Assembly (NCBI GenBank): GCA_964419545.1
Contig: CAYQQU010000010.1
Coordinates: 1-64,000, forward strand
Reading direction: 5' to 3'
Source of the DNA: CAYQQU01 sp964419545
GTDB taxonomy: Bacteria; Bacteroidota; Bacteroidia; Chitinophagales; Saprospiraceae
DNA length: 64,000 nucleotides
Under the pieces are notes generated by a model. It was not told the DNA's origin. It ran no database searches and worked only from the letters and a program-made list of their open reading frames with translations. Shown here one piece after another: positions 43,458-51,576 of this stretch; within the stretch, counting starts at the first letter, position 1; each line of letters begins with the position of its first letter. The position numbers and the translations under genes were made by a program.

Positions 43458-45509
43458 ATGAAAAAAATATTCTGGATCGCAGCCCTGATCGGCTTATCTG
43501 CCTGCAACTGGTTCGAAGTACCGGAACCCGCCCAGGGAGAAGAGACCGCACTCTCCATGGCCAAACTCAACGTACCGGACGGCTTCAACTACGAAACGAC
43601 CGAAGAAGTGACCCTGCGCATCTCCGCAGTCGACAATCAGGGGCGCCTCATGACAAACATACCGTTCCGGCTATTCCGGCCGGGAACGGACTCTACCGAA
43701 CTCATTCAAAGCGGCATCACCGGCAATGAAGGCGTCTTCGAGCAGGTCTATCCCGTAGACGTCAATGCGGAAAACCTCATTCTGACCACCACCTATCCCG
43801 GCCTGCCCGACGCTTACTGGCTCACCCTGGACGACTCCGTCATCGAAATAGTGATGGGCGATTATTCCGGCGTCGAACCGCCGCCCGGGATGGTTAAGGA
43901 TGAGTTTTTCGAAAAAGATGTGGCCGGCTCGGATGATATCGACTTCCGGAACAACAACTTCCTGTACATGGGCAGCTACAATAGCCAGGGAGTGCCCAAT
44001 TATCTGTTGTCGCCTAACGATGTGGTGCAACAGAGCATCCTGAGCCTTATCGCCAACAGTTTGCCGGAGGGACAGCCGGTGCCCAGCTACAACCCGCAAT
44101 ACATTGCGAGCGGAACCAACGCCAATACCGAACTCACCGAACTGTGCGACGTATGGATCACCTTCGTCCACGAAGGCGCCGGCTATAAAAACGCACTGGG
44201 CTATTACACCTACCAGACGAATAACCCGCCGAGCTCGGTCGACGATATCGACAATTACTACATCATCTTCCCCAACGCGTCCTACGCCGGCAGCGGCGGA
44301 GGCTTGCAAACCGGAAATAAGGTATACATCGGCCAGTATCCGGCAGGCACCAGTATCGGATGGTTCCTGGTGCCCGACGGCTGGGACTCGGGCGCGCAAT
44401 CCGTCATCCACGACAACAATAACGGCATCAAATACTCCGACCGGGTGTTCAACACCTTCACCAGCTCTGCCTACCGCAGCCACGTAGTGCTCCTGCAAGA
44501 CCCGGCCAACGAGCTGCTGCTGCTCGGGTTCGAAGATATCGACCGACCCGGCGGCGATAATGACTTTAACGACGCCGTCTTTTACATTACCGCCAATCCT
44601 TTCCAGGCGGTCAAGACGGATGGGTTGCCCTCGGTGCAGACGACCGTAGACGACGATGACGACGACGGGGTCGATAACAACAACGACGACTTTATCGACG
44701 ATCCGGATATCGCGTTCGTCAACTACGTTCCTGCCGAGAATCAGTTTTCCACTCTTGCCTTCGAAGACCGCTGGCCGCTGACGGGCGACTACGACCTGAA
44801 CGACATGGTGATCGATTACAATTTCGCCGAGTTCCGCAACGCGTCCAATAAAGTGATCAAACTGCGCTGCACCTTCGTACTGCAGGCCATGGGCGCCGGC
44901 TACCGCAACGGATTCGGGTTTCAGCTCGACCTGCCTTCCTCGGCGGTCTCTGAAGTAAGCGGATACGTGGTGCAGGAAGACTGGATACAGCTGGACGGCC
45001 GGGGGCTGGAGTCGGGACAGAATAAAGCTACCATCATCGTCTTCGACAACGGGTACCGGCTGATGAGCAGCCCGGGCGGCGGCTTCGTCAACACCCAGGC
45101 GGGCTCCCCCGCAATTGACCCGGTAACCATTACGATCGACATCACCCTCACCAGCCCGCGCACCTCGGCGCAGGTAGGCGTAGCGCCTTACAATCCATTC
45201 CTGATCATCAACCGCCAGCGCGGATACGAAGTGCACCTTCCCGATATGGCGCCGACCGCCAAGGCCGACGCCAGCCTCTTCGGCACGGGCCAGGACGACT
45301 CCTCAAGCGCCAACGGCCGCTACTACAAGACCGCCAACAACCTGCCCTGGGCTATTCACATTCCCTCTCCTTTCGACTGGCCCAAGGAAAAAGAAGCGGT
45401 CAACGCCGCCTACCTCAACTTCAACAACTGGGCCCAGAGCGGCGGTGTAACCAGCACCGACTGGTACGTCAACCAGGCCGGCTATCGAAACACTAGCAAG
45501 ATCTATTAG
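43458..45509 (+). CDS. LruC/DUF4114-domain lipoprotein
   Basis: This 683-aa protein has a lipoprotein signal with lipobox LSAC (MKKIFWIAALIGLSAC), so it is lipid-anchored, probably on the outer membrane. After a linker and an Ig/fibronectin-like N-terminal part come two related modules. One is a DUF4114 block with GFEDIDRPGGDNDFNDAVFY. The other is the LruC C-terminal domain with AFEDRWPLTGDYDLNDMVID. Between them, at about residues 398-417, sits an aspartate-rich calcium-loop-like stretch (DDDDDDGVDNNNDDFIDD). The function of LruC proteins is not established; surface display is likely. ATG at 43458 is preferred to 43437. It is followed by an extraordinary series of terminators. Confidence 0.88.
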   Translation: MKKIFWIAALIGLSACNWFEVPEPAQGEETALSMAKLNVPDGFNYETTEEVTLRISAVDNQGRLMTNIPFRLFRPGTDSTELIQSGITGNEGVFEQVYPVDVNAENLILTTTYPGLPDAYWLTLDDSVIEIVMGDYSGVEPPPGMVKDEFFEKDVAGSDDIDFRNNNFLYMGSYNSQGVPNYLLSPNDVVQQSILSLIANSLPEGQPVPSYNPQYIASGTNANTELTELCDVWITFVHEGAGYKNALGYYTYQTNNPPSSVDDIDNYYIIFPNASYAGSGGGLQTGNKVYIGQYPAGTSIGWFLVPDGWDSGAQSVIHDNNNGIKYSDRVFNTFTSSAYRSHVVLLQDPANELLLLGFEDIDRPGGDNDFNDAVFYITANPFQAVKTDGLPSVQTTVDDDDDDGVDNNNDDFIDDPDIAFVNYVPAENQFSTLAFEDRWPLTGDYDLNDMVIDYNFAEFRNASNKVIKLRCTFVLQAMGAGYRNGFGFQLDLPSSAVSEVSGYVVQEDWIQLDGRGLESGQNKATIIVFDNGYRLMSSPGGGFVNTQAGSPAIDPVTITIDITLTSPRTSAQVGVAPYNPFLIINRQRGYEVHLPDMAPTAKADASLFGTGQDDSSSANGRYYKTANNLPWAIHIPSPFDWPKEKEAVNAAYLNFNNWAQSGGVTSTDWYVNQAGYRNTSKIY

Positions 45510-45527
45510 GGGGAATTTTTTTGTAAA

Positions 45528-45558
45528 GGGAGGGTCTTCGGACGGATCCTCCCGTTTT
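45528..45558 (+). terminator. Hairpin 1 of the terminator series
   Basis: GGGAGG (45528-45533) pairs with CCTCCC (45548-45553). An inner GTC/GAC helix is capped by a TTCG tetraloop and GTTTT follows. It is the natural terminator of the LruC gene. Confidence 0.8.
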
Positions 45559-45590
45559 CCTGAAAATAATGCAAGGAGGAACATCATTGC

Positions 45591-45624
45591 GGGGAGCACA
45601 ATGGAAAAGTCCTGCTCCCCTTTT
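45591..45624 (+). terminator. Hairpin 2 of the terminator series
   Basis: GGGGAGCA (45591-45598) pairs exactly with TGCTCCCC (45613-45620), followed by TTTT. Confidence 0.8.
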
Positions 45625-45676
45625 CTCCTCCCTTCCGCGATAAAGACAATTTGGTTTGCATAGGGCTATTTACGGT

Positions 45677-45710
45677 GGAGTGTCCGCCCAATTCGGACAC
45701 TCCCCTTTTT
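45677..45710 (+). terminator. Hairpin 3 of the terminator series
   Basis: GGAGTGTCCG (45677-45686) pairs exactly with CGGACACTCC (45694-45703) around a seven-base loop, then CCTTTTT. This is the strongest stem of the series. Confidence 0.85.
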
Positions 45711-45754
45711 CGCCCGGCATTCCAGCAAAGAAATTGATTTGCAAGGGTTTTTCA

Positions 45755-45790
45755 GGGGGCAATTTTCCGTAGGCTCAGCCCCCTTTTTTT
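45755..45790 (+). terminator. Hairpin 4 of the terminator series
   Basis: GGGGGC (45755-45760) pairs with GCCCCC (45778-45783), followed by seven T. Confidence 0.8.
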
Positions 45791-45834
45791 ACCCTTTCCA
45801 TCAGAAGACAATAGTTTGCAAGGGGTTATCTGCC

Positions 45835-45869
45835 GGGAGCGTCCATTTTTACTGGGCGCTCCCTTTTTT
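45835..45869 (+). terminator. Hairpin 5 of the terminator series
   Basis: GGGAGCG (45835-45841) pairs with CGCTCCC (45857-45863), extended by a G-T pair and three more pairs, and followed by six T. Confidence 0.85.
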
Positions 45870-45963
45870 CATTCTAGCGCAACCAAAAAACCGGCGGCTT
45901 CACCGAAAGACCGGGGAAAACGACCAAAAACCGAAAATTCCGGATTCGGGGGGCGCGCGCCGG

Positions 45964-45971
45964 TAGTTTTG
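45964..45971 (+). promoter_or_regulatory. -7 promoter element of the exopolysaccharide operon
   Basis: TAGTTTTG fits TAnnTTTG exactly and lies 49 nt before the ATG at 46020. No clear TTTG is found at the -33 position, so only half of the consensus is present. Confidence 0.5.
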
Positions 45972-46019
45972 TAATGCAAACCAAAAAACCGGGAACGCCA
46001 ACCGGTAAAATACGAAGCC

Positions 46020-48017
46020 ATGCAAACGTCAAAACGACAGATTCCCCTGCTTTCCAGGCTCCACCGGCGATTATCGCGGGTCACCTCCTCGGGCCGCTAC
46101 ATCGCCGAGATCGACGGCCTGCGTTTTGCCGCCATCTTTCCGGTGGTGGTGCAGCACCTCAGCGAACGCCTCCTCCGCCACGGCCCTGCTGCCTGGGCCG
46201 AGAGCGCCGAGACTTCCTCCGCCGCTTTTTTTGCCGGCCGCGGCACCATCGGCGTTTTCCTCTTCTTTGCGATCAGTGGTTTTATCCTGGGCCTTCCATT
46301 CGCCAAGCGCTATCGCGCAGGGCGCCCGGCGCCGGCCATCCGGCCGTATTTGTGGCGGCGGGTCACCCGCCTGGAGCCGCCGTATATCTTCTGGATGACC
46401 GGCTTTGCGCTGGTGCTCCTGCTCCAGGGGGCGCTGCCCGCCGGAGATCTGCTGCCGCGCCTGGGAGCCAGCCTGATTTACCAGCACAATTGGATCTATA
46501 ACGGTTATTCTCCTATCAATCCGGTGGCCTGGTCGCTGGAGGTCGAAATACAGTTCTACCTGCTTGCCCCTTTCCTGGGCTGGTTGTTTTTCGGTCTTTT
46601 TCGCGCCCCTTATCGCAAACCGGCCCTTCTCCTCGCCGTCATCCTCACGTTGGCCGCCCAACAGCTTTTCGGATGGAAGACCATGCCCTGGAAAGCTTCG
46701 CTGGCCGGCCAACTGCAACATTTTCTGCTCGGCTTTTTACTGGTGGATTACTTCCTCGACCGCCGGCTCGGCCGCCGGGGCGCCGGCCAGTACACCTGGG
46801 ATGTGCTTGGCTTGGCCGGCCTGGCGCTGATGCCGTTCACCTGGTCGGATGAATTTTTCAAAGAGCTGCTCTTCGCGCTGGGCCTGGTGCTCTTCTTCGT
46901 CGGCGCTTTTCGCGGACGCCTGCTGAGTCGTTGGCTGGGCAATCGCTGGATCGCGGTCATCGGCGGCATGTGTTACACCATTTACCTCATTCACCTGCCG
47001 CTCCTGGAACTGCTCACCCGGCAAACAGCAGGCTGGATCATCAGCGACCAGTACTTTTGGCAACTGCTCTGGCAACTGGTCCTCATCGGGCCGGTGGTAG
47101 TGGTCGTTTCCGCCGTCGCATTTGTACTGACGGAAAAGCCGTTCATGAACCCCGACTGGCCGGCGCAGTTCTCCGCCTTTATCCGCGCGGCGCTGGGGCG
47201 CGCGAAAAGCATCCGTCCTTCACGGACGTCGCTCGTGATACTCGCCCTGATACTGGGCGGCGGCGCTTTCGCGCAAAGCGCCGATTCGACGGCTCAGCGC
47301 CCCGCTTACCATTTGCCGCCCGACCTGAGCCGGTTGTACGAGGATTCCGAAGATTTCAATATGCTGCGCCTGCAGCCGCTGCCCGCGATGATCAGCGCCG
47401 CACTCAAATATTCGCCCCTGCTCAAAGTGCAGGACCGGCAGATCGAATCGGCGGTAAACGAGATGCTGTTGCTGCGCCGCCAGTGGCTCGACAACATCTT
47501 CCTCGGCGGTTCTTTCTCTTTCGGCAACGGCCTCTTTTTCGACGCCACCCAGACGGATGCAGAGAATACCGCCAAGCTGGTCAATCGACGCAACGCCCTC
47601 TACAACCTGGGCATGACCGTACGCATACCGGTAGGGACCTTCATCAAACGGCCGGCCGAAGTGAAGATCGCGGAAAACGAGATCGAGATCGCCTTGTTGC
47701 GCCGCAGGGAAATCGAGCTGGAGATCCGGCGTAAGGTCATCGAATACTACAGCCTGCTCACCCATCAGGTGCGCATACTCAGGATCAGGGCGGAATCCAA
47801 AGAAAACGCCGCCATGGCCGCTACCGTAGCCGAAGAGTTTTTTCAGCAGGGCGCCATGGATGTCGGCCTCTACAACCAGGAACTCACCAAAAAGACCCGA
47901 GCGGAGGAGGACTTCGAGCGCGCCCGCTACGAATTGGTCCTCAACCTTCTCATGCTGCGGGAGATCGTCGGTACGGATATTATGATCGATCAGGCCGTAA
48001 AAAAACCAACTCGATGA
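46020..48017 (+). CDS. Fusion of an acyltransferase-3 (OafA-like) domain and a TolC-like outer-membrane-efflux domain
   Basis: This single 665-aa frame joins two usually separate proteins. Residues about 20-385 are an OafA/YrhL-type membrane acyltransferase with ten or so helices (AEIDGLRFAAIFPVVVQHLS near the start with the catalytic histidine; NPVAWSLEVEIQFYLLAPFL). At about 400-420 comes what looks like an internal signal peptide (TSLVILALILGGGAFAQSAD). Residues 421-665 are a TolC-like coiled-coil region (YSPLLKVQDRQIESAVNEML; YYSLLTHQVRILRIRAESKE). A GTG at 47235 could start the second part on its own. The stop overlaps the next start (ATGA). As first gene of the operon it may acetylate the polymer and help its export. 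Confidence 0.8.
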   Translation: MQTSKRQIPLLSRLHRRLSRVTSSGRYIAEIDGLRFAAIFPVVVQHLSERLLRHGPAAWAESAETSSAAFFAGRGTIGVFLFFAISGFILGLPFAKRYRAGRPAPAIRPYLWRRVTRLEPPYIFWMTGFALVLLLQGALPAGDLLPRLGASLIYQHNWIYNGYSPINPVAWSLEVEIQFYLLAPFLGWLFFGLFRAPYRKPALLLAVILTLAAQQLFGWKTMPWKASLAGQLQHFLLGFLLVDYFLDRRLGRRGAGQYTWDVLGLAGLALMPFTWSDEFFKELLFALGLVLFFVGAFRGRLLSRWLGNRWIAVIGGMCYTIYLIHLPLLELLTRQTAGWIISDQYFWQLLWQLVLIGPVVVVVSAVAFVLTEKPFMNPDWPAQFSAFIRAALGRAKSIRPSRTSLVILALILGGGAFAQSADSTAQRPAYHLPPDLSRLYEDSEDFNMLRLQPLPAMISAALKYSPLLKVQDRQIESAVNEMLLLRRQWLDNIFLGGSFSFGNGLFFDATQTDAENTAKLVNRRNALYNLGMTVRIPVGTFIKRPAEVKIAENEIEIALLRRREIELEIRRKVIEYYSLLTHQVRILRIRAESKENAAMAATVAEEFFQQGAMDVGLYNQELTKKTRAEEDFERARYELVLNLLMLREIVGTDIMIDQAVKKPTR

Positions 48018-50236
48018 CACTGGTAGAATTCATCAAACTGGTCGTCAGGAACCTGCGCCTGATGGTGCTGATGGGCCTGCTCGTCGGTGGGCTGGTGTTC
48101 TTCCTGACGCGTGGTCAGAAAAAGACCTACACCTCGAAAATGGTGATCAATACCGGTGTGGTAAGCGGCTACAACATCGAAAACCACAACTCGGACAGCA
48201 AGGTAGACCGCGATTACACCCGCAACGAACTGGAGAACCTGATCAGCCTCGCCACCGCCTACGAAACGATCGAAGAACTGTCGCTGCGCCTCCTCACCCG
48301 CTACCTGATGCTCGAAGAACCGGACCCGCGCTGGATACTCAAAGAAAACTATGCCGACCTGCGCGAAAACCTGCCGCCGGCGATCTGGGAGATCGAACTC
48401 GACACTTCTTTCAAAGACAATGTGGAACAACTGCGGGCCATCCGCGATGAGGATAAGAAAAACCCGGTTTTTAAGGTCATTTATTCCGACCACGACTTCT
48501 TCGGGCACGAGAAATTATCGACCATCCGGGTGCGCCGCAATGGCAATAGCGACCTGCTGGAGGTCACCTATACCACTACCGATCCCGCCGTGTGCCAACA
48601 GACTCTGGCGATGATGGCGGAGGTGTTCACCGAAAAACACCTCTTCCTCAAAGAACGACAATCCGCCGACGTCCTCAGCTTTTTCGAAAAAGCGACGCGG
48701 GCTTCCGCCAACCGCCTGCGGGCCGCGGAAGACCGGCTGCTCAACTTCCGCATCGAGAACAACATCATCAACTACTACGAGCAAACGCGTTTTATCGCCG
48801 ACAAAAAGGAGGACCTGGACGAAATGTTCTTCAAAGAGGTCATGGAGCTGGAAGCCGCCCAGGCAAGCCTGAAACGCCTCGACGAACAACTGAGGAACCG
48901 GGGAAAACTCGCCCAGCTGAACCAACTGCTGGTGGAACGCCGCCAGGAAATATCGGAGATCACCGACCGCCTGGCCCGCTACCAGATCCAGACGGTAGAG
49001 GCCGAAAAGGTGGACCCCAACACCATTCAGTCGTGGGAAAACCAACTACAAGCCATTAAAGACGAGATCAACGACTTCGCCAAAGAAGCCTATTTTTTTG
49101 AACAAACCCCGGAAGGCGTCGCCAAGGGCGACCTGCTCAGCGAATGGCTCAAAAACGTGATCAAGCTGGAAGAAGCGGGCTCCCGGCTCGAAGTGCTGCG
49201 CCAGCGCAAAAGGGAGTTCGAGGAAATTTACAAGCAGTTCGCACCCTGGGGCTCCCGCCTAAAAAAGATCGAACGGGAGATCGCGCTGGCCGAAGACTCG
49301 TACCTGGCCAACCTGCATAGCTACAACCAGGCGCGCCTCCACCTCCAGAACACCGTCATGTCGGCCAACCTCAACCTGATGGACGCTCCCTTTTACCCCA
49401 CCCGCGATTCGGGCTCCATGCAATTGATCCTGACTATCGTCGGCTTCCTGGCCGGGTTTATGCTCACGCTGGGGGTGGTGGTCATCCTGGAGTTCCTCGA
49501 CCAGACGCTGAAGCGCCCCCAGGAAGCAGCCCGCAAGCTGAAACTACCCCTCTTCGGCGTGTTTCCTTTATTCCCTTCGGGTAAAAAACTGGGCAGCGCC
49601 CGCCTCGACTACGCGGCTATCCGCAAACGGTCGGTCGACCTGGCCTTGCAAAACCTGGCGTTGGCCACGCGCAAGGTCTCCGACCGGCCCCGGATGGTGC
49701 TCGCGGCCAGCACGCGGGGCGGTGAAGGCGTCAGCTTCCTCACCAGCCTGATCGTTCAGCGCCTGCGCAGCCAATCCAAAAGCGTGCGATATTTCTACAG
49801 CCACGGTAACGACGCGTCCGGACGGGCCCCGGTGGTGCCCCACCGCGACAACCGCGAAGTCGCCTGGCAGGAAACCGGCGCCAATATGTCGCCGGTGCTC
49901 GACCAGATAAAAGCAGAGCTGGAGCGCAATGAATGGGACTACCTCTTCCTGGAAATCCCGCCCCTGCTCTCGGGCCGCTACCCCCTCGAAATGACGGAAC
50001 AAGCCGATATCGCCATGCTGATCTGCCGCGCCAACCGCACCTGGAACAGCGCCGACGGCAAAGCCCTGGAAACGCTGCGGGAAGCCCTCGGCAAAGCGCC
50101 CGGGCTGATCATCAACGCCACGCCTCCGGAATCCATCGATGGATTCCTCGGAGAATTGCCCCGGTCGCGATCTCGCCTGCGCATGTTCCTCAAACGCCTG
50201 GCAACCTTTAATTTCTCCGGATCTTCAAAAATTTAA
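48014..50236 (+). CDS. Wzz/polysaccharide co-polymerase with degenerate BY-kinase-like domain
   Basis: This 740-aa protein has membrane spans at about residues 15-32 (LMVLMGLLVGGLVFFL) and 475-500 (LILTIVGFLAGFMLTLGVVV) enclosing a large, partly coiled-coil periplasmic region. This is the layout of chain-length regulators. The C-terminal cytoplasmic part resembles a BY-kinase, but the Walker A region reads ASTRGGEGVSFLTSL with Val at 573 where Lys is expected. The Walker B-like LFLEIPP has Glu at 647 in place of Asp, and there is no C-terminal tyrosine cluster. It should set polymer length without kinase activity. It overlaps the fusion gene by 4 nt. Confidence 0.87.
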   Translation: MTLVEFIKLVVRNLRLMVLMGLLVGGLVFFLTRGQKKTYTSKMVINTGVVSGYNIENHNSDSKVDRDYTRNELENLISLATAYETIEELSLRLLTRYLMLEEPDPRWILKENYADLRENLPPAIWEIELDTSFKDNVEQLRAIRDEDKKNPVFKVIYSDHDFFGHEKLSTIRVRRNGNSDLLEVTYTTTDPAVCQQTLAMMAEVFTEKHLFLKERQSADVLSFFEKATRASANRLRAAEDRLLNFRIENNIINYYEQTRFIADKKEDLDEMFFKEVMELEAAQASLKRLDEQLRNRGKLAQLNQLLVERRQEISEITDRLARYQIQTVEAEKVDPNTIQSWENQLQAIKDEINDFAKEAYFFEQTPEGVAKGDLLSEWLKNVIKLEEAGSRLEVLRQRKREFEEIYKQFAPWGSRLKKIEREIALAEDSYLANLHSYNQARLHLQNTVMSANLNLMDAPFYPTRDSGSMQLILTIVGFLAGFMLTLGVVVILEFLDQTLKRPQEAARKLKLPLFGVFPLFPSGKKLGSARLDYAAIRKRSVDLALQNLALATRKVSDRPRMVLAASTRGGEGVSFLTSLIVQRLRSQSKSVRYFYSHGNDASGRAPVVPHRDNREVAWQETGANMSPVLDQIKAELERNEWDYLFLEIPPLLSGRYPLEMTEQADIAMLICRANRTWNSADGKALETLREALGKAPGLIINATPPESIDGFLGELPRSRSRLRMFLKRLATFNFSGSSKI

Positions 50237-50240
50237 CCCC

Positions 50241-51488
50241 ATGTTGAAAAACGAATCCATTGTTTGCATCGGTTTCCCGAAATGGGAAGGAGAGTATATG
50301 AAATCGACCGTACAGCTGATGTCCGAACTGGCCCGCACCAACCGGATCTTGTACATCGACTATACCTTCACGCTGACCGATCTGCTCAAGGGCCTCCGCA
50401 AACCGCAATCGACGCCGACCGCCGCTATTCTCGGCCTGAAACCACGCCTCAGCCAGGAAACCCTGGATAACGGCGCCAGTATCCATCTGCTGCGGCTGCC
50501 GCCCATCCTCCCTTCCAACTGGATCAACCAGCCGCACCTCTACGAATGGGTCATGCACTTCAACGCCCAGCTGGTGCTGCCCAGCATTCGCCGGGCCATG
50601 CAGGCTCTGGGCTTCGAGCGCCCGGTGGTGATCAACGCCTTCCACCCTACGCTGGGGTATTGGTTGCGGGAGCGGCTCGACGAAAAGCTGCTGGTGTACT
50701 ATTGCTATGACGAAATCAGCGCCGCGCCCTGGATCAACAAACACGGGCCGCGACTGGAAGCCGCCTTCGCCCGGCAGGCCGACGCCGTGATCACCTCTTC
50801 GACGCAGCTGCAGCGCACCAAGAAACAACTAAACCCCAGATGCTACGTCGTCAAGAACGGCGCCAATTACCAACTGTTCGCCTCCAACCAACTGCCGGAC
50901 GTCGATTTTCAAAAACCGGCCTCCTGTCAGGCGACGGTGGGCTACCTCGGGTCGGTAGATCTGCGGCTGGACTACGATTTGCTGGAGGCGGTGATCCGAA
51001 TACTGTCCGACTATTATTTTGTCTTCGCCGGGCGGATCACCGATCAGCAGGGGGCGGCCCGGCTCCGGAAGCTGCCCAACGTCGCCTTGCTGGGGCCGCG
51101 CCCCGTTCCGGAGCTTCCGGCCCTGCTGGAGCAGTTCGACCTCGGCGTCATCCCCTTCGTCAAGAACGAACTTACGGCCAACATCTACCCCCTCAAAGTC
51201 AACGAATACTTGTCGCGGGGTCGGCCCGTCGTCGCTACCGGCTTTGCCGATTTGCGGGAGTTTGACGGTCACATCGCCATTGCCGACGAGGCCCCTGCTT
51301 TTGCCGAGGCCATCCGGCGCAGCATCGCCGAAGACAATGCCGAAACCGCCCGCCTGCGCCGGGCGCTGGCGCGCAGCAACTCCTGGGAAGCCCGCGCCAG
51401 TGAGATGGGCTGCCTCCTGCACGCGCTGACCGATCGCACCCATCCGGCTTATGTGAGACGGGCGTCATCGGTTAACCCGGATTATTGA
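50241..51488 (+). CDS. Glycosyltransferase, GT4-like
   Basis: This 415-aa GT-B-fold glycosyltransferase starts at 50241, 4 nt after the Wzz stop (MLKNESIVCIGFPKWEGEYM). The C-terminal donor-binding half shows ATVGYLGSVDLRLDYDLLEA and the EX7E-like region LEQFDLGVIPFVKNELTANI with PLKVNEYLSRGRPVVATGFA. There is no membrane span. It adds a sugar on the cytoplasmic side; donor and acceptor are unknown. A TAACCCGGATTA motif overlaps its last codons and stop. Confidence 0.88.
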   Translation: MLKNESIVCIGFPKWEGEYMKSTVQLMSELARTNRILYIDYTFTLTDLLKGLRKPQSTPTAAILGLKPRLSQETLDNGASIHLLRLPPILPSNWINQPHLYEWVMHFNAQLVLPSIRRAMQALGFERPVVINAFHPTLGYWLRERLDEKLLVYYCYDEISAAPWINKHGPRLEAAFARQADAVITSSTQLQRTKKQLNPRCYVVKNGANYQLFASNQLPDVDFQKPASCQATVGYLGSVDLRLDYDLLEAVIRILSDYYFVFAGRITDQQGAARLRKLPNVALLGPRPVPELPALLEQFDLGVIPFVKNELTANIYPLKVNEYLSRGRPVVATGFADLREFDGHIAIADEAPAFAEAIRRSIAEDNAETARLRRALARSNSWEARASEMGCLLHALTDRTHPAYVRRASSVNPDY

Positions 51489-51549
51489 CCAATTACCGGG
51501 CGTATGGTTCCAAAAAACGAAGATCTCAGCACCGCCCGCCAGACAAGCG

Positions 51550-51557
51550 CAACTTTG
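51550..51557 (+). promoter_or_regulatory. Possible internal promoter before the Wzy-like gene
   Basis: CAACTTTG differs from TAnnTTTG at one position and lies 20 nt before the start at 51577, in one of only two gaps over 80 nt in the operon. No -33 box is clear. Confidence 0.35.
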
Positions 51558-51576
51558 TAGCGATAACCCTGATAAC

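Larger units (their letters stand above)
45648..45864 (+). repeat. Three tandem ~80-bp units, each a conserved GTTTGCAAGGG block plus terminator hairpin
   Basis: Related blocks recur with TTGCA ending at 45660, 45743 and 45820, that is 83 and 77 bp apart: GACAATTTGGTTTGCATAGG, AAATTGATTTGCAAGGG and GACAATAGTTTGCAAGGGG. Each is followed within about 15-20 nt by a hairpin and T-run. The block resembles the Bacteroidota -7 element (TTTG preceded by T/A-rich bases). Each unit could therefore be a promoter feeding a very short transcript, or simply a duplicated terminator. Confidence 0.75.

Noticed and set aside
46020..48017. Treating the acyltransferase-TolC frame as two genes split by a sequencing error
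   Set aside because: The frame is continuous, codon use is even across the junction, and there is no homopolymer run there; a natural fusion is the direct reading, though relatives should be compared.
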